Source: Ascochyta rabiei (lineage: Eukaryota > Ascomycota > Dothideomycetes > Pleosporales > Didymellaceae). From it: 64,000 nt of DNA. The DNA lies in the NCBI RefSeq assembly GCF_004011695.2, contig NC_082425.1:620001-684000 (forward strand), written 5' to 3'. The translations under genes were made by a program, and so were the position numbers. The notes below the pieces were generated by a model that was not told where the DNA came from, ran no database searches, and worked only from the letters and a program-made list of their open reading frames with translations. Below, in pieces: positions 43,398 to 52,735 of the stretch (positions within the stretch are counted from its first letter, which is position 1; the number at the start of each line of letters is the position of its first letter).

Positions 43398-45785
43398 ATG
43401 TCGCCATCGAACTCGGTGACTTCAACTGACGCAACGTCTACATCTACTATCGACATTGTGCGGAGACGCTCTGGCATCGTACCGAGCCAGCCACCCATGA
43501 ATTCACCCTACATTTATGCGAGCAAGACTAAAGACTATTTACATCAGCCCAAGCCCCAGCAACAACCTCTATCTTCTCGACACTACGGGGCGCTCCAGGA
43601 ACATGCCGATTTTGTTGTCCGAGACTACACTGATGTTGAGGTTCCTACTCCCCGCCATGACACCCGTCGCGGAAGCATTACTTGGGGATCGCGAACACCT
43701 CACGAAGAACAAACGCAGAAGCACAATCGTAACCAAATGATGCCGGAACGGATGGTCGAGTCGACGCCGCCAAGCATAGAAGAACTTGTACGCAGGACAA
43801 CGTTCGATGATGGTATCAATACCCGAAGTTCCAGTCTCATGCACATCGATACCATCGTCAGCCGTCCGTCTACTACACGTTCATCCACTCCTGGAACCGA
43901 CATCGATATCATGACAAGATCCGACGCAAGAAGGCCATCCGTCGGTGGGCTTGCGAGGCGTATGACTAGGCGTATACCTGACATTAGGCTTCACCACATA
44001 CACATGAAAGGAACTTTGGACAGGACGGCAAGCCAGAGCGAGGAAGACCCAGAAATAGTGCTGTCTACTCAGAGCGAGAAAAAGCTTCGTAAACTATCGT
44101 TTCAACTCCCATCTGGCCTGAAGATGAAGAATCCACCCGAGTTACTACATAAGTCTCCCCCGGCCATCGAGGAAACCCCCGTATGCGAAGCGTTTGTCAA
44201 CACTAGCTTACAGAATACATTACCGAAATGCGGTAGTCTGGCGGCGCGAAGACATGTCAAGATGGATTTGACGCTTCCCATAGAACCTCCTAGTTTGTCC
44301 AGTCATAAGAGATCGCCTCCTGGCGACACCACGAGCAGCATCACTCCGGCGCGCCCCCAGAGCCCCAAGACACCCTGGATCGACGATCAGCAGCTCAACT
44401 GGGGTCGCGAAACAAAGAATAAGCCCGCCAAAAGTACCCCAATCATCGAAGAGACCGATCAGGCTTATCACGGTATAATGGCGCAGATCAATTCGGATGA
44501 TGTGGGTGTTATATCTGATCCGATAAAGGCATTACCCACGACAGCAAGTCCTCTCGCAAGTTCAGATTTTGTGCGTCCGCCTCAGAAGTTCCGTGATCGC
44601 TGTTACATCGGTCGCCCCACAGTCAAACGTAACAAGAGCGGAGGCCCCAGTACTAGCGAGTCAGACTTTGGAAGTACGCCGGATGGCCACTGGACACCGG
44701 GCATCGAAGAAGGAATGACTGAACAAGAAATTCGCACACGGGATGAGCTTGATGAGCTGGCGAAAACGTCAAAGACTGCGCGCTCCCGTCGCTGGCCTTG
44801 GACAAGATCGAAAGCTTCTGGCTCTGATGAGCCATCGCAGGACGAGCGTAGCGTCAATCGTATGAATATGTCTGCCAATATCTTCAAACGCTCCAATCGC
44901 TTTCCAGAAATTCCGGAGAAGGAGGAAAAAGAGAAGAACGAGAGAAAGGGAAAAAAACCACACAAGGGACTTGGCCCTCCCTGGCGGCGGGAAAAGTCCG
45001 CAGACAGACCACCTCTCTCTTCAGCTTCTCTCGCTAATATTTCCGTCCCGCCAACGTTTGTGCCTCCAGGTTGCGAAAAGTTCCAAACGCCGCCCATGTT
45101 CGATGCGGCTAGTGAGGTTAGAGGTAAACTTGCAGACTTTTTCTTTGAATCAGGAGGGTTCTCGTCCACCAGAAGGAAGCAAAATACTAGCTCTGGTGGC
45201 TACTGGGATTCTGACGCGATTCTGATGAGCATGCAAACCGACATCCACCTCACTAACGATGAGAATGACGAAGAAGGACCGGAAGGTCGTCCACCAATTG
45301 CATTCCACTTCGGCCCCGTCAACGACACACCAGGCAACACAACGTCTCCCGGCCTCATGACTAGTCCAGAAGGCTACCTTACTGTCAAAGACTCTGGTAC
45401 CGGCGCTTTACCTCTCACTCCAGGCGCTGCGCGGGATTCCTGGTTCCGTATGCACTATGGAGACTACACGCGCGATGAAAAATCATTAACTGCTGCTGCT
45501 CTCAAAGAAGCTGATGAAAGACGAAAGTTTGAGTGGCTCGTTCCCGATCACCTCCCCAATAGCCCGCTCTGCCCGTTGCATGTCAAATATGTAGGCCCAA
45601 GTAAAGGTCTTTGCTATTGGCACGGAAGGAAGAGTAACGGCTGGGGCGTTGAATTGGGGAGAGACTACGTCAACCGTCCTGTCACAATCGGGGGTAGCAG
45701 TAGTGCTGGGTGGGACACAGGCAGGATTGAGAGGCCAAAGGATGAGAAGAAGAGGAGGAGGTTGCAGAGTTTGAGTAGTTCTTGA
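43398..45785 (+). CDS. Large disordered protein with a CxxH-CxxH C-terminal motif, function unknown
   Basis: A single-exon gene of 795 residues from the ATG at 43398. It is Ser/Thr/Pro/Arg-rich and mostly disordered, with a very basic and acidic mixed stretch, 'EKEEKEKNERKGKKPHKGLG'. The better-ordered C-terminus contains 'DSWFRMHYGDYTRDEKSLT' and then 'EWLVPDHLPNSPLCPLHVKY' running into VGPSKGLCYWHGRKS. This gives Cys-x2-His-x10-Cys-x2-His (residues 725-742), the spacing of a small zinc-binding knuckle. Similar C-termini occur in other filamentous ascomycetes as far as I recall, but I know no named family. No membrane helix is seen. Many Ser/Thr-Pro sites suggest regulation by phosphorylation. 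Confidence 0.75.
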   Translation: MSPSNSVTSTDATSTSTIDIVRRRSGIVPSQPPMNSPYIYASKTKDYLHQPKPQQQPLSSRHYGALQEHADFVVRDYTDVEVPTPRHDTRRGSITWGSRTPHEEQTQKHNRNQMMPERMVESTPPSIEELVRRTTFDDGINTRSSSLMHIDTIVSRPSTTRSSTPGTDIDIMTRSDARRPSVGGLARRMTRRIPDIRLHHIHMKGTLDRTASQSEEDPEIVLSTQSEKKLRKLSFQLPSGLKMKNPPELLHKSPPAIEETPVCEAFVNTSLQNTLPKCGSLAARRHVKMDLTLPIEPPSLSSHKRSPPGDTTSSITPARPQSPKTPWIDDQQLNWGRETKNKPAKSTPIIEETDQAYHGIMAQINSDDVGVISDPIKALPTTASPLASSDFVRPPQKFRDRCYIGRPTVKRNKSGGPSTSESDFGSTPDGHWTPGIEEGMTEQEIRTRDELDELAKTSKTARSRRWPWTRSKASGSDEPSQDERSVNRMNMSANIFKRSNRFPEIPEKEEKEKNERKGKKPHKGLGPPWRREKSADRPPLSSASLANISVPPTFVPPGCEKFQTPPMFDAASEVRGKLADFFFESGGFSSTRRKQNTSSGGYWDSDAILMSMQTDIHLTNDENDEEGPEGRPPIAFHFGPVNDTPGNTTSPGLMTSPEGYLTVKDSGTGALPLTPGAARDSWFRMHYGDYTRDEKSLTAAALKEADERRKFEWLVPDHLPNSPLCPLHVKYVGPSKGLCYWHGRKSNGWGVELGRDYVNRPVTIGGSSSAGWDTGRIERPKDEKKRRRLQSLSSS

Positions 45786-46110
45786 GTTTGCATTTTCAGC
45801 GCAGCATGGATTGTTTGAGGATGATGAAGGGTAGTGTTTGATGATTGCGAGTGCGCACACCTAATGATACTCATTATGAATGGCCCAAATAATGGTGCCT
45901 TGAAAATAACTGGCTCGAACGATCTCTAGTATCGTAGAGGTGGTTTATCGATGCAGCGTTCCGTTGGCTGGCTGCCCGGCCTACCATTGGCAGGCGTGAT
46001 GACGTGCTCGCTTACTTCTGCTGGTCTTCACCTGCTAATCGAACACTTGGTTCGCCAATACATCAACCCACGATCAGCAAACGTTTCATTAGACATTCCA
46101 AACATTTAAA
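45786..46110. other. Intergenic region, promoter of the 2OG oxygenase gene
   Basis: About 325 bases; no recognised site. Confidence 0.5.
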
Positions 46111-47309
46111 ATGAACGAAGAAGCTTACACGACCATTGAGCTTCTCACTCCGAACGGGCCAGAATTTCGGCGTGTCTCCACTGCTCCTGCACGCCATCCA
46201 CATAGCGAAGAGATACCTCTCATTGATTTCAGTAGTATTGATGATGATTTAGAAGCCCGCAAAAGCATCGTCGAGCAGGTGCGGAAAGCAGCCGAGAACA
46301 CTGGATTTTTCTACATCTACAACCATGGAATCCAGGACTCGCTAATTCAGAGTGCTCTTGCACAAGCCAAGGCCTTTTTCGAGCAACCTCTGGAGAATAA
46401 GGCAAAGCTTTTGCCTGATTGCACAGGGCCAGGAGTAGGCTACCGAGGGGTTTCCTCGACGCAAATCAACCGTACTGAATCAAGAGGTCAGTTGGTTCAA
46501 TCCATGTGCTCGATACTTCGATTTCAACTGATTGCATCTGTAGATCGGAAGGAAACGTTCGCTATACAGTATGACCAACGTTACGATCCTAGACACAACG
46601 TCTCACCAGACATCACCTCAGCCGACGAAGAAACGGTCAGGAGCCATGACCTCATCTGGAAACGCACGCAACAGCTTCAAGGTTTCCAAGCTACTACTGT
46701 TTCCTTCTGGCAAGAGCGCCTCCAACTCGCTCGAAAACTCGTCCGCATCTTTGCCTTGGCTCTTAGTCTTCCCGAAACGTACTTCGACGACGTGACCACT
46801 ACTCCTGGGGCTGATGCATTGTACATACATTACCCTCCATCTCCCCCACACGCTTCTGATGAGACTATCGACGTAGGTATCGGTTCGCACACGGATATTC
46901 AACTCTTCACTCTCCTCTGGCAAGACAACTCCGGAGGTCTCCAAGTCCTGGCCAACACCGACGAATGGCTGGATGCCCGGCCCATCGAGGGTACGCTGGT
47001 CGTGAATGTCGGTGACTTTCTGCAGCGTCTATCGAACGACAAATTCCGGTCAACTGTTCACAGGGTGTACAACAAGACAGAGCAATCGAGGTATTCCATG
47101 CCATTCTGTTTTGGATTCAACGCGGACGCTGTGTGCGAGGTCGTCCCCACGTGTGTGGATGATGAGCGGCCGCCAAAGTATGCGCCGATATCTTGCGGGG
47201 AGGTGAGTGTGCATTGTGCTCCAAAGGTTAGTACATCTGAGCTGACAGTAAGGTATAGTGGCGGCAGCAGCGATTTGCGTTAGCTACAAGACCGAGTCGA
47301 GCACATTGA
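46111..47309 (+). CDS. 2-oxoglutarate/Fe(II)-dependent oxygenase (isopenicillin-N-synthase-like)
   Basis: The exons are 46111-46486, 46544-47202 and 47259-47309, giving 361 residues. The N-terminal domain has 'IPLIDFSSIDDD' and 'AENTGFFYIYNHGI'. The double-stranded beta-helix core holds the iron ligands His241 and Asp243 ('GSHTDIQLFTLLWQD') and His298 ('RSTVHRVYN'), plus the 2-oxoglutarate-binding Arg-x-Ser at 308-310 ('RYSMPFCF'). The protein ends 'WRQQRFALATRPSRAH' as usual for this family. The first intron is 57 nt and free of stop codons, so it does not break the frame, but removing it restores the family alignment (SRDRKETFAIQYD). Members hydroxylate, desaturate or cyclise small molecules and are frequent in specialised metabolism. 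It opens the accessory stretch that continues to 58.6 kb. Confidence 0.88.
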
Positions 47310-47408
47310 AGCGTATCGAGAGAGATGTAGCCAGTGAATCAAATTATGGTGAGCATCAGATTCGCAAGCATATTAGTTCTCCATACTCGTGATCAATACA
47401 TGTATTCC

Positions 47409-48271
47409 TCAAAGCATACACACCACAATGACAACGCCCAATCCCACAAGAGCAGGTACCGCAGGGTTGACTCTTCCTGCCGCACCGGTACTCCCAGTAG
47501 TAGTCGCAGTGGCACTCGCAATTGCACTTCCCTAGCTTCCAGCTGACGCCGTAGCTCCTGGCACCGTCCCTGTCGATCCATTGATGGTACTCACGGCCAC
47601 GGAAGAGCCAGAGTAAGCGCTCAACATTTCCTCCCCAGCGGTGAAAACAACTTGGTAGACCGCAAACAGATCAGCCTGGGTTGTGCACGGGACCGTCAAC
47701 ACGGAAGCCGGTACTTCGTCGCTGGTGCTTCATGCTGGTGTCGTAGTCTCCGTCTCCTGTGACCAGTCGAGCGTGAATGTAATGGTTTCCACGCCGCTGG
47801 AGCCCAGAGGCCTGTGCCATAGGTGTGCGGATACGTCGATGTAATGCTAGGCGGCGGGGAACGGCTACGAGTGAGTTGCTCTTTACACTGGAAAAACCGC
47901 GCATATCCGTCGCCGACTACCTGTGTGCATTGGACGTCGTCGTTGGACTGCTCGCGTGGAGGCTGTGTGCATTGGACGCGTTGGTTCGAGTCACCTGTAA
48001 TTTAGGGGAGAAATTGCGTTATCCGTTGGTTGACTATGAATGAGGATGGGCCAACTGTGAGGTTCCTGGCGCTGCTACCTATGTTGAGGGCGCTCTTGTT
48101 GGTTCGGTTGTCATAGTCCAGCACCATTGTTATGTGTTGTGCATCGGCGTCTACAACGGACGCGACATAGCCGTACTTGTCGAAGTTGCCAACTTTGTTC
48201 ATCCATACTGTTGTCGTGTATTCAGCGGATGCCAAGGCTGTCAACAGTAGGGTCGCAGTCAGTCGAGCCAT
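47409..48271 (-). pseudogene. Decayed gene for a GPI-anchored-type secreted protein
   Basis: On the minus strand the ATG at 48271 opens a good signal peptide (MARLTATLLLTALASAEY) and a domain 'TTTVWMNKVGNFDKYGYVAS'. The frame stops at TAA (48004-48002) but reads on sensibly. After one frame change near 47810 it continues through 'SSGVETITFTLDWSQETE', a TGA (47732-47730), 'VPCTTQADLFAVYQVVFTAG', a TAG (47534-47532), a Ser/Thr/Ala-rich stretch and a hydrophobic end, 'VPALVGLGVVIVVCML', before its natural stop at 47411-47409. The end is of the GPI-anchor signal type. Three internal stops and a frameshift indicate a dead gene. A short intron might remove the first stop but not the others. The family resembles the small secreted Ser/Thr-rich surface proteins common in Pleosporales. 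Confidence 0.7.
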
Positions 48272-49508
48272 GTTGGTAGATTTGGAGAGCGAATAGGTTG
48301 CGTCGAGTTCATTTAACCGGAGACGATCTTTCGCCAGAAAACATGGGGACCCCCGTATCTTTACACACTGGTCAAGGCCTTCAACGCCGTGGCGCAGAAA
48401 CTTTGTCTCGTGATCAAGCGGTCGCATCTCTGGGTAGCGTATAGACGGAAGCAGACTCACGAAATGCCAATTCTTGTTTTCGTTCCCTAAAATGCGCTTT
48501 GTATGTCTGTCTCAAGGCGTTCTACTGGTCAGAATTGTGAATGCCAAGTAAATCTGGACAAACGGGAAAATTACCAAGACCTGTGGAAGCCTTGCCGTTG
48601 ATCGTTGAATCAAGAAGATGCCGCGAGCGAGTCTGACAGTCTCTATGCATTAACACTCGTGTGTATCAGCACGGCAGATCTCTGTGCCAGTGGGCAGAAG
48701 GATCGACTTCACCGGTACTTGAGGAAATGCCGTTCCTCTTGCCCAGAAGAGGAAGAGAGTGCTTCAGCAGAATGACGTGATTGGTCCAGTGTTACAGCCA
48801 CCACGTCCGCGATGCAACCTAACCGGTAAAGCATAGCCATGCCAAGCCTGAGTACAGGCTGAGCCCTAATGGCAAACGTATGCCATTGTACAGGCTGTCA
48901 GGACAGTGTGAGGGTCGAAACGTGATTTCCCTGTAAGACTTTCGTACCGGGGCTCGAGTGCTTGTTTTGAGTTTCATTGGTGAACGTTCGCGTGCGCCAT
49001 GTGGCCGGTTTCGAGCATCTGAGTTAAGACGAAGTATAATGATGTGAACTGGCGAAAAGCAATACCTCGATATCCTAACAGTTGGAAGTTAACATCAAGT
49101 AAACTGTTTGTGAGGCAACCAGGGTTCGTGACTGTGTTGATCAACACCGACATCAGCAGTCCAATAGCTGGGTACTCTAAGCCCGGAAGAAAACTTGGGA
49201 GGTAACACGGGACACACACGTGAAGACAAGCTGGGAGTGTGATGGTAGGGTCCTGGAGTCCTGTGGTATTGAACTTCACGATGACTTGGACAGATAATGG
49301 TACGCGGCAAATGAGAAGCACAATCGAGTACAGGCGCGGGTAGTGTTGTTTAGTCAGCACGAAGTCTCAGCTTCAAACTCAGCCCGGCAGCAGCTTCCCA
49401 TATTCTGCACTTTTCATATCAGAAATTGGGACACTTGCCCATCACTAGCTACTAAAAATAGCTTATGTGCGCTTTCACGGTTTCAGGATTCACAAGTTGC
49501 AAGTGAAA

Positions 49509-49536
49509 CTTAATCATGATGTCATCGGTCAGGGTC
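49509..49536. promoter_or_regulatory. Block 1 shared with the NmrA-like gene promoter
   Basis: 28 bases matching 51685-51712 at 23 positions, beginning CTTAATCA in both. Located about 280-310 bp upstream of the DUF1772 gene start. Confidence 0.5.
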
Positions 49537-49552
49537 CAATCGCAGGCGCCTG

Positions 49553-49591
49553 AAGTCCGCAGCGGACGTTGGGGAACCGGTGGCTGATCAG
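49553..49591. promoter_or_regulatory. GAAGTCCG half-site, TCCGCAGCGGA palindrome and block 2
   Basis: Holds GAAGTCCG (49553-49560), the palindrome TCCGCAGCGGA (49556-49566) and a 24-base block (49568-49591, with GAACCGGT and TGATCAG) that matches 51874-51897 at 19 positions. About 230-265 bp upstream of the DUF1772 gene start. Confidence 0.5.
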
Positions 49592-49817
49592 TAACGGGTT
49601 GATCATATTAGGTCGACTGACATCTCGGGAAAGCTATGTTGGTCTTTCGGAACGGAGATGCCTGCTTGTCGGTTGCGTCGCGGTTCCGATGTTTATGTTT
49701 GAAAGTCTTGTTGATGCTGGATTGAAGTTCAGCTCGTCTTCTCCATTGCGCTCCCCCAACCCTTGACTTCTGATCAATCTTACTCTTGAAGCTTTTGTAT
49801 ATTCGAATATCGCAATA

Positions 49818-50387
49818 ATGTCAGACAACCTCATCGTCAGAGGCGTAGCAGGCACCTGCATCACCTTCTCCTTCATCCTTGCTGGTAGGGCAATTGAACG
49901 CAAGCGAAGAGGATCATAATTGACATGAACAGGAAATGCGATCACACAGTCGTTCATGACAGTCCCAGCGCTGCTCGTCAACTTCCCTCCCCCAAGCTCG
50001 CCTGAGCACAAGGAGCGCGCACAACTTCTCGGCCGCCAATGGCCTCTCTGTTGGACGGTCGGCAACCAGTTTTTCCGCCCGATTTCCACTCTTGGCTTCT
50101 TGGGCTATGCGTATGCAGGATACGCTACCTACAAGCAAGGAGTTCTCGCTCGCAATGATTGGAAATTGTTCGCCGTCGCAGCTGCCATGCATCTGATGAC
50201 CATTGTTCACTCGGCGAAGAATATGCAGCCTCTGAACGACAAGCTAGAGGCACTCGCCGGACGTGCGAGTGACACAGAGTTGAAAGAGGCAGAGACTGTT
50301 GCGAAGAAGTGGGCGAGCTGGAACAGGCTGAGGCTGGTGACCCCGGTCATTGCCGGAAGCTTGGCCTTGTACCAGTTGCTCGCATAG
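49818..50387 (+). CDS. DUF1772 / anthrone oxygenase-like membrane protein
   Basis: The exons are 49818-49884 and 49933-50387, giving 173 residues. Four hydrophobic segments are seen: 'GVAGTCITFSFILAG', 'FMTVPALLVNFP', 'STLGFLGYAYAGYATY' and 'WNRLRLVTPVIAGSLALYQL'. The pattern 'LLGRQWPLCWTVGNQFF' between helices 1 and 2, and 'MHLMTIVHSAKNMQPLNDKL' after helix 3, match the DUF1772 family. Some members oxidise anthrones to anthraquinones in polyketide pathways; others have unknown roles. The sequence alone cannot say which applies. Its neighbours (NmrA-like reductase, SnoaL-like protein, FAD monooxygenase and P450) are the usual company of such proteins in polyketide clusters. Its upstream region shares sequence blocks with the NmrA-like gene. 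Confidence 0.85.
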
Positions 50388-50666
50388 AGATGAGTGCTCG
50401 ACATAGTGAATAGGAGACTGTGTATTGGAAGGCATTTCTGGTGAGCTCTTTCACCGATGCTCTGGCGTAATAGGAGTTCGTAGTAGCAAATGCGATCAAC
50501 TTATCAACCACCCTGCATTGCGTGTCAAGATGCGCCAATATCTGACCTCTGTGATTGCGGTCACCGTGATTTGAACAGACGAGAGATAGACAGAAAGCGA
50601 TTAGCATCATGAAAGCTGCAGTTACTTAAAACAGACCGAAAATCAGAGAGCTCTCCATGCTGTTGC

Positions 50667-51629
50667 CTAGTTCTTGATCGCCTGGTCTTTCCATCCGCTC
50701 CTCTCCTTCAGCCACCTCTCAAAGTCACACAACTGTGGCTCTTCCTTCCTCAGCTTTGCAGTGTCAACGCCGTAGCCCTCATCGGCAAACCAGTTGATCA
50801 TGACATTCACCTCGGTGACCGCCCATATCAGAGCGGACCCCATGAAACTGAATGCGTACGGTACTGGTTGGCCAATCGCCCTTTCAAAGCACCCGTTCAT
50901 CTCTTCCATGGTGAGCTCACTGCCAGCAAGGCCCTCGGCGCGAGCGTTCCACTCTTTCGGTTCCCTGAAAGCCCGCGCGCCAAAGATGCCAATGTCCTCA
51001 ACCGATACCCACTGGTTGGGCTTACCCTTCAGGGTGTCCCTCAAAGCAGTAAGGAAGACCTTGGACTTCATTCCGGGTTCAAGGTTGTCCATGAATGCGA
51101 CAGGCCTTAGGATAGTCCAGCCCATCTTCTCGCCACTCTTGCCTGCTTTATCGAGTAGGTGCTTCTCGATCTCGAGCTTAGTCTGAAAGTGGGGAATCGG
51201 TGTCGCGTTGTTGAAGCTGTGCTCATTACCGCCGCGGTCTACGCTCGAATAGACGAAGTGGGTAACCCCCTCCTTAATAGATTCGTCAATCAAGTCGCAG
51301 CCCTGCTTCACTTCGAACTCTGTAGTGACGCCAGGCCCCATGGAGATCTGGACTGAGTATACACCCCAGATCTGTTCCGATTGGCCAGCTTGTTTGAGGG
51401 TGGACTTGGAGGAGGCGAAAAGACTTGGGACATCATCCAGATCTCCCTGCACGAGTAAGACTTTGGGGTGGCGCTCGACGATGCGCTTGGCTGAGGCACT
51501 GCTCGCGTCCCGGGTCACAGCCAGGATCGTGAACTGAGGAGCAGTAGGATGGCTCGCAAGTTGACTCAGAACAGAGCCGCCCTGTTTGCCCGTGGCACCG
51601 GTGATAAGAATGGCTTTTGAGGTAGTCAT
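50667..51629 (-). CDS. NmrA-like NAD(P)-binding protein
   Basis: A single-exon gene of 320 residues. The N-terminal Rossmann motif is 'ILITGATGKQGGSVLSQL' (GATGKQGG at residues 11-18), then 'LLVQGDLDDVPSL', 'GVTHFVYSSVDRGG', 'HFQTKLEIEKHLLDKAG' and 'WTILRPVAFMDNL', all typical for NmrA-like atypical short-chain dehydrogenases. Yeast and Aspergillus relatives include redox sensors without enzymatic activity as well as true reductases. A normal active-site Tyr-x3-Lys is replaced by HFQTK here, as in other NmrA-like proteins. Divergent from nothing nearby, it is convergent with the DUF1772 gene (280 bp between stop codons). Its upstream region holds the palindrome TCGGAAGTCCGA and two blocks shared with the DUF1772 upstream region. 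Confidence 0.9.
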   Translation of the reverse strand: MTTSKAILITGATGKQGGSVLSQLASHPTAPQFTILAVTRDASSASAKRIVERHPKVLLVQGDLDDVPSLFASSKSTLKQAGQSEQIWGVYSVQISMGPGVTTEFEVKQGCDLIDESIKEGVTHFVYSSVDRGGNEHSFNNATPIPHFQTKLEIEKHLLDKAGKSGEKMGWTILRPVAFMDNLEPGMKSKVFLTALRDTLKGKPNQWVSVEDIGIFGARAFREPKEWNARAEGLAGSELTMEEMNGCFERAIGQPVPYAFSFMGSALIWAVTEVNVMINWFADEGYGVDTAKLRKEEPQLCDFERWLKERSGWKDQAIKN

Positions 51630-51684
51630 AGTAAGATGCTTTGATCTAGTCGGGGAGGGTTGTTGATGATCGACGTCACTTGAG

Positions 51685-51712
51685 CTTAATCAAAATGTCA
51701 GAGGTCAGGATC
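51685..51712. promoter_or_regulatory. Block 1 shared with the DUF1772 gene promoter
   Basis: 28 bases matching 49509-49536 at 23 positions. About 55-85 bp upstream of the NmrA-like gene start. Confidence 0.5.
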
Positions 51713-51873
51713 GAGATACAGAACAAAGAACACTGCTGGGCATTGTTAAGAGTGCCCTACGGGCATCACAAGAAGGCATTGTACGGCTCCGCATTCCACA
51801 TTGTGGCTGTTTTGCTAGCTGGACGGCGCATCCCCACTTGAGTGCGTAGTTACGACTGCACGTATCACAATGC

Positions 51874-51912
51874 GTCGGCGAACCGGTCAATGATCAGCTG
51901 TCGGAAGTCCGA
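51874..51912. promoter_or_regulatory. Block 2 and palindrome TCGGAAGTCCGA
   Basis: The 24-base block 51874-51897 (GAACCGGT..TGATCAG) is followed by TCGGAAGTCCGA at 51901-51912. The palindrome contains inverted CGG triplets four bases apart (CGG-N4-CCG), the kind of site bound by zinc-cluster regulators. The same 12-mer, reverse-complemented, is upstream of the FAD monooxygenase gene. About 245-285 bp upstream of the NmrA-like start. Confidence 0.55.
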
Positions 51913-52150
51913 CAACATTTGTGGCCAACAATACAATTCGTAGGGAGGAGCAGCACATTTGTTCGTATTGAGGAAGGAGTCTTCATTCAAGTTCTAGTCT
52001 CAACACAGCAAAGATCGGCTGTCTCCTTAGCCAGGTTGATGCATTCGAGATTGCAGATAGAACAAATCGGTACTCTGGAGTGCTCGCACAACACCCATCG
52101 CCCACAGTACGATGGAGGTTCCGACACCATGTTAATTCAAGTACGATATT

Positions 52151-52735
52151 CTAATCTCTCAGGACCCCAGACAGCCTCTCCTGCAGCTCTTCCGCCTTTG
52201 CGCTGTGCACAAACTCCCGAACCTCAATAATTCTCTTCCCATCTGGACTCGTCTGCACAAAAATCACACACTCTGTCCACCACTCCGTAAGGCCACTAGC
52301 GATGAGCTTCTGTCCCATCGAACTCTCTGCAGTGACCTTTCCGCCCATCCTGCAATGTGCCGTGACCGTATTCGTCTCTTTTGAGTAGTGAACTGCATCC
52401 CCGTTCCCATTCGGCTGCGGCGCCATCTCGAAACTCTCGAACAAAGAGAAAATCATGCCAGCATGCCCCTTGAAGGCATTCAGAGGCCTTGAAGGTAGAT
52501 TGAGAGAGGCCGGCAAAACGGTGTGTGTGAAGTCGCGAGACGCTGTCGATACTAAGGCTTCTGGACGAAGTGTCGAGTAGGCTTTGATGAGCTTTTTGAA
52601 GGTCTTGACATGTTCTGTTGCATCCTGCTTCTTGGCTGGCAGGAGGAAGTACACCGCGGGCGCAAGAGCTGCAATTATCGCGAGCGTGGTTGTCGCAAAG
52701 CGGAGCTCCGCAGAGGTAAACCTGAGGTCCAACAT
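52151..52735 (-). CDS. SnoaL/NTF2-like domain protein with N-terminal membrane segment
   Basis: A single-exon gene of 194 residues from the ATG at 52735. A hydrophobic segment, 'FATTTLAIIAALAPAVYFLL', near the N-terminus may anchor it. An NTF2-like cone follows: 'HVKTFKKLIKAYSTLRPEAL', 'DFTHTVLPASLNLPSRPLNA', 'HAGMIFSLFESFEMAP' and 'TVTAHCRMGGKV', ending with 'KRIIEVREFVHS'. Fungal proteins of this type appear in polyketide clusters, some as cyclases or dehydratases and many of unknown activity. The catalytic residues of characterised SnoaL cyclases cannot be assigned here by eye. It lies between the NmrA-like gene and the FAD monooxygenase gene, all three on the minus strand. Confidence 0.8.
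   Translation of the reverse strand: MLDLRFTSAELRFATTTLAIIAALAPAVYFLLPAKKQDATEHVKTFKKLIKAYSTLRPEALVSTASRDFTHTVLPASLNLPSRPLNAFKGHAGMIFSLFESFEMAPQPNGNGDAVHYSKETNTVTAHCRMGGKVTAESSMGQKLIASGLTEWWTECVIFVQTSPDGKRIIEVREFVHSAKAEELQERLSGVLRD

Larger units (their letters stand above)
48272..49817. other. 1.5 kb intergenic region with shared promoter elements at its right end
   Basis: No supportable gene. Short open frames such as 49360-48974 lack family signal. The part near 49509-49591 contains elements that recur upstream of the NmrA-like gene (listed separately). Confidence 0.5.
51630..52150. other. Intergenic region, promoter of the NmrA-like gene
   Basis: About 520 bases between two minus-strand genes, containing the shared elements listed separately. 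No gene is seen. Confidence 0.5.

Noticed and set aside
48974..49360. 128-residue minus-strand open frame between the pseudogene and the DUF1772 gene
   Set aside because: No ATG-proximal signal, no conserved segment, and the region is better explained as intergenic.
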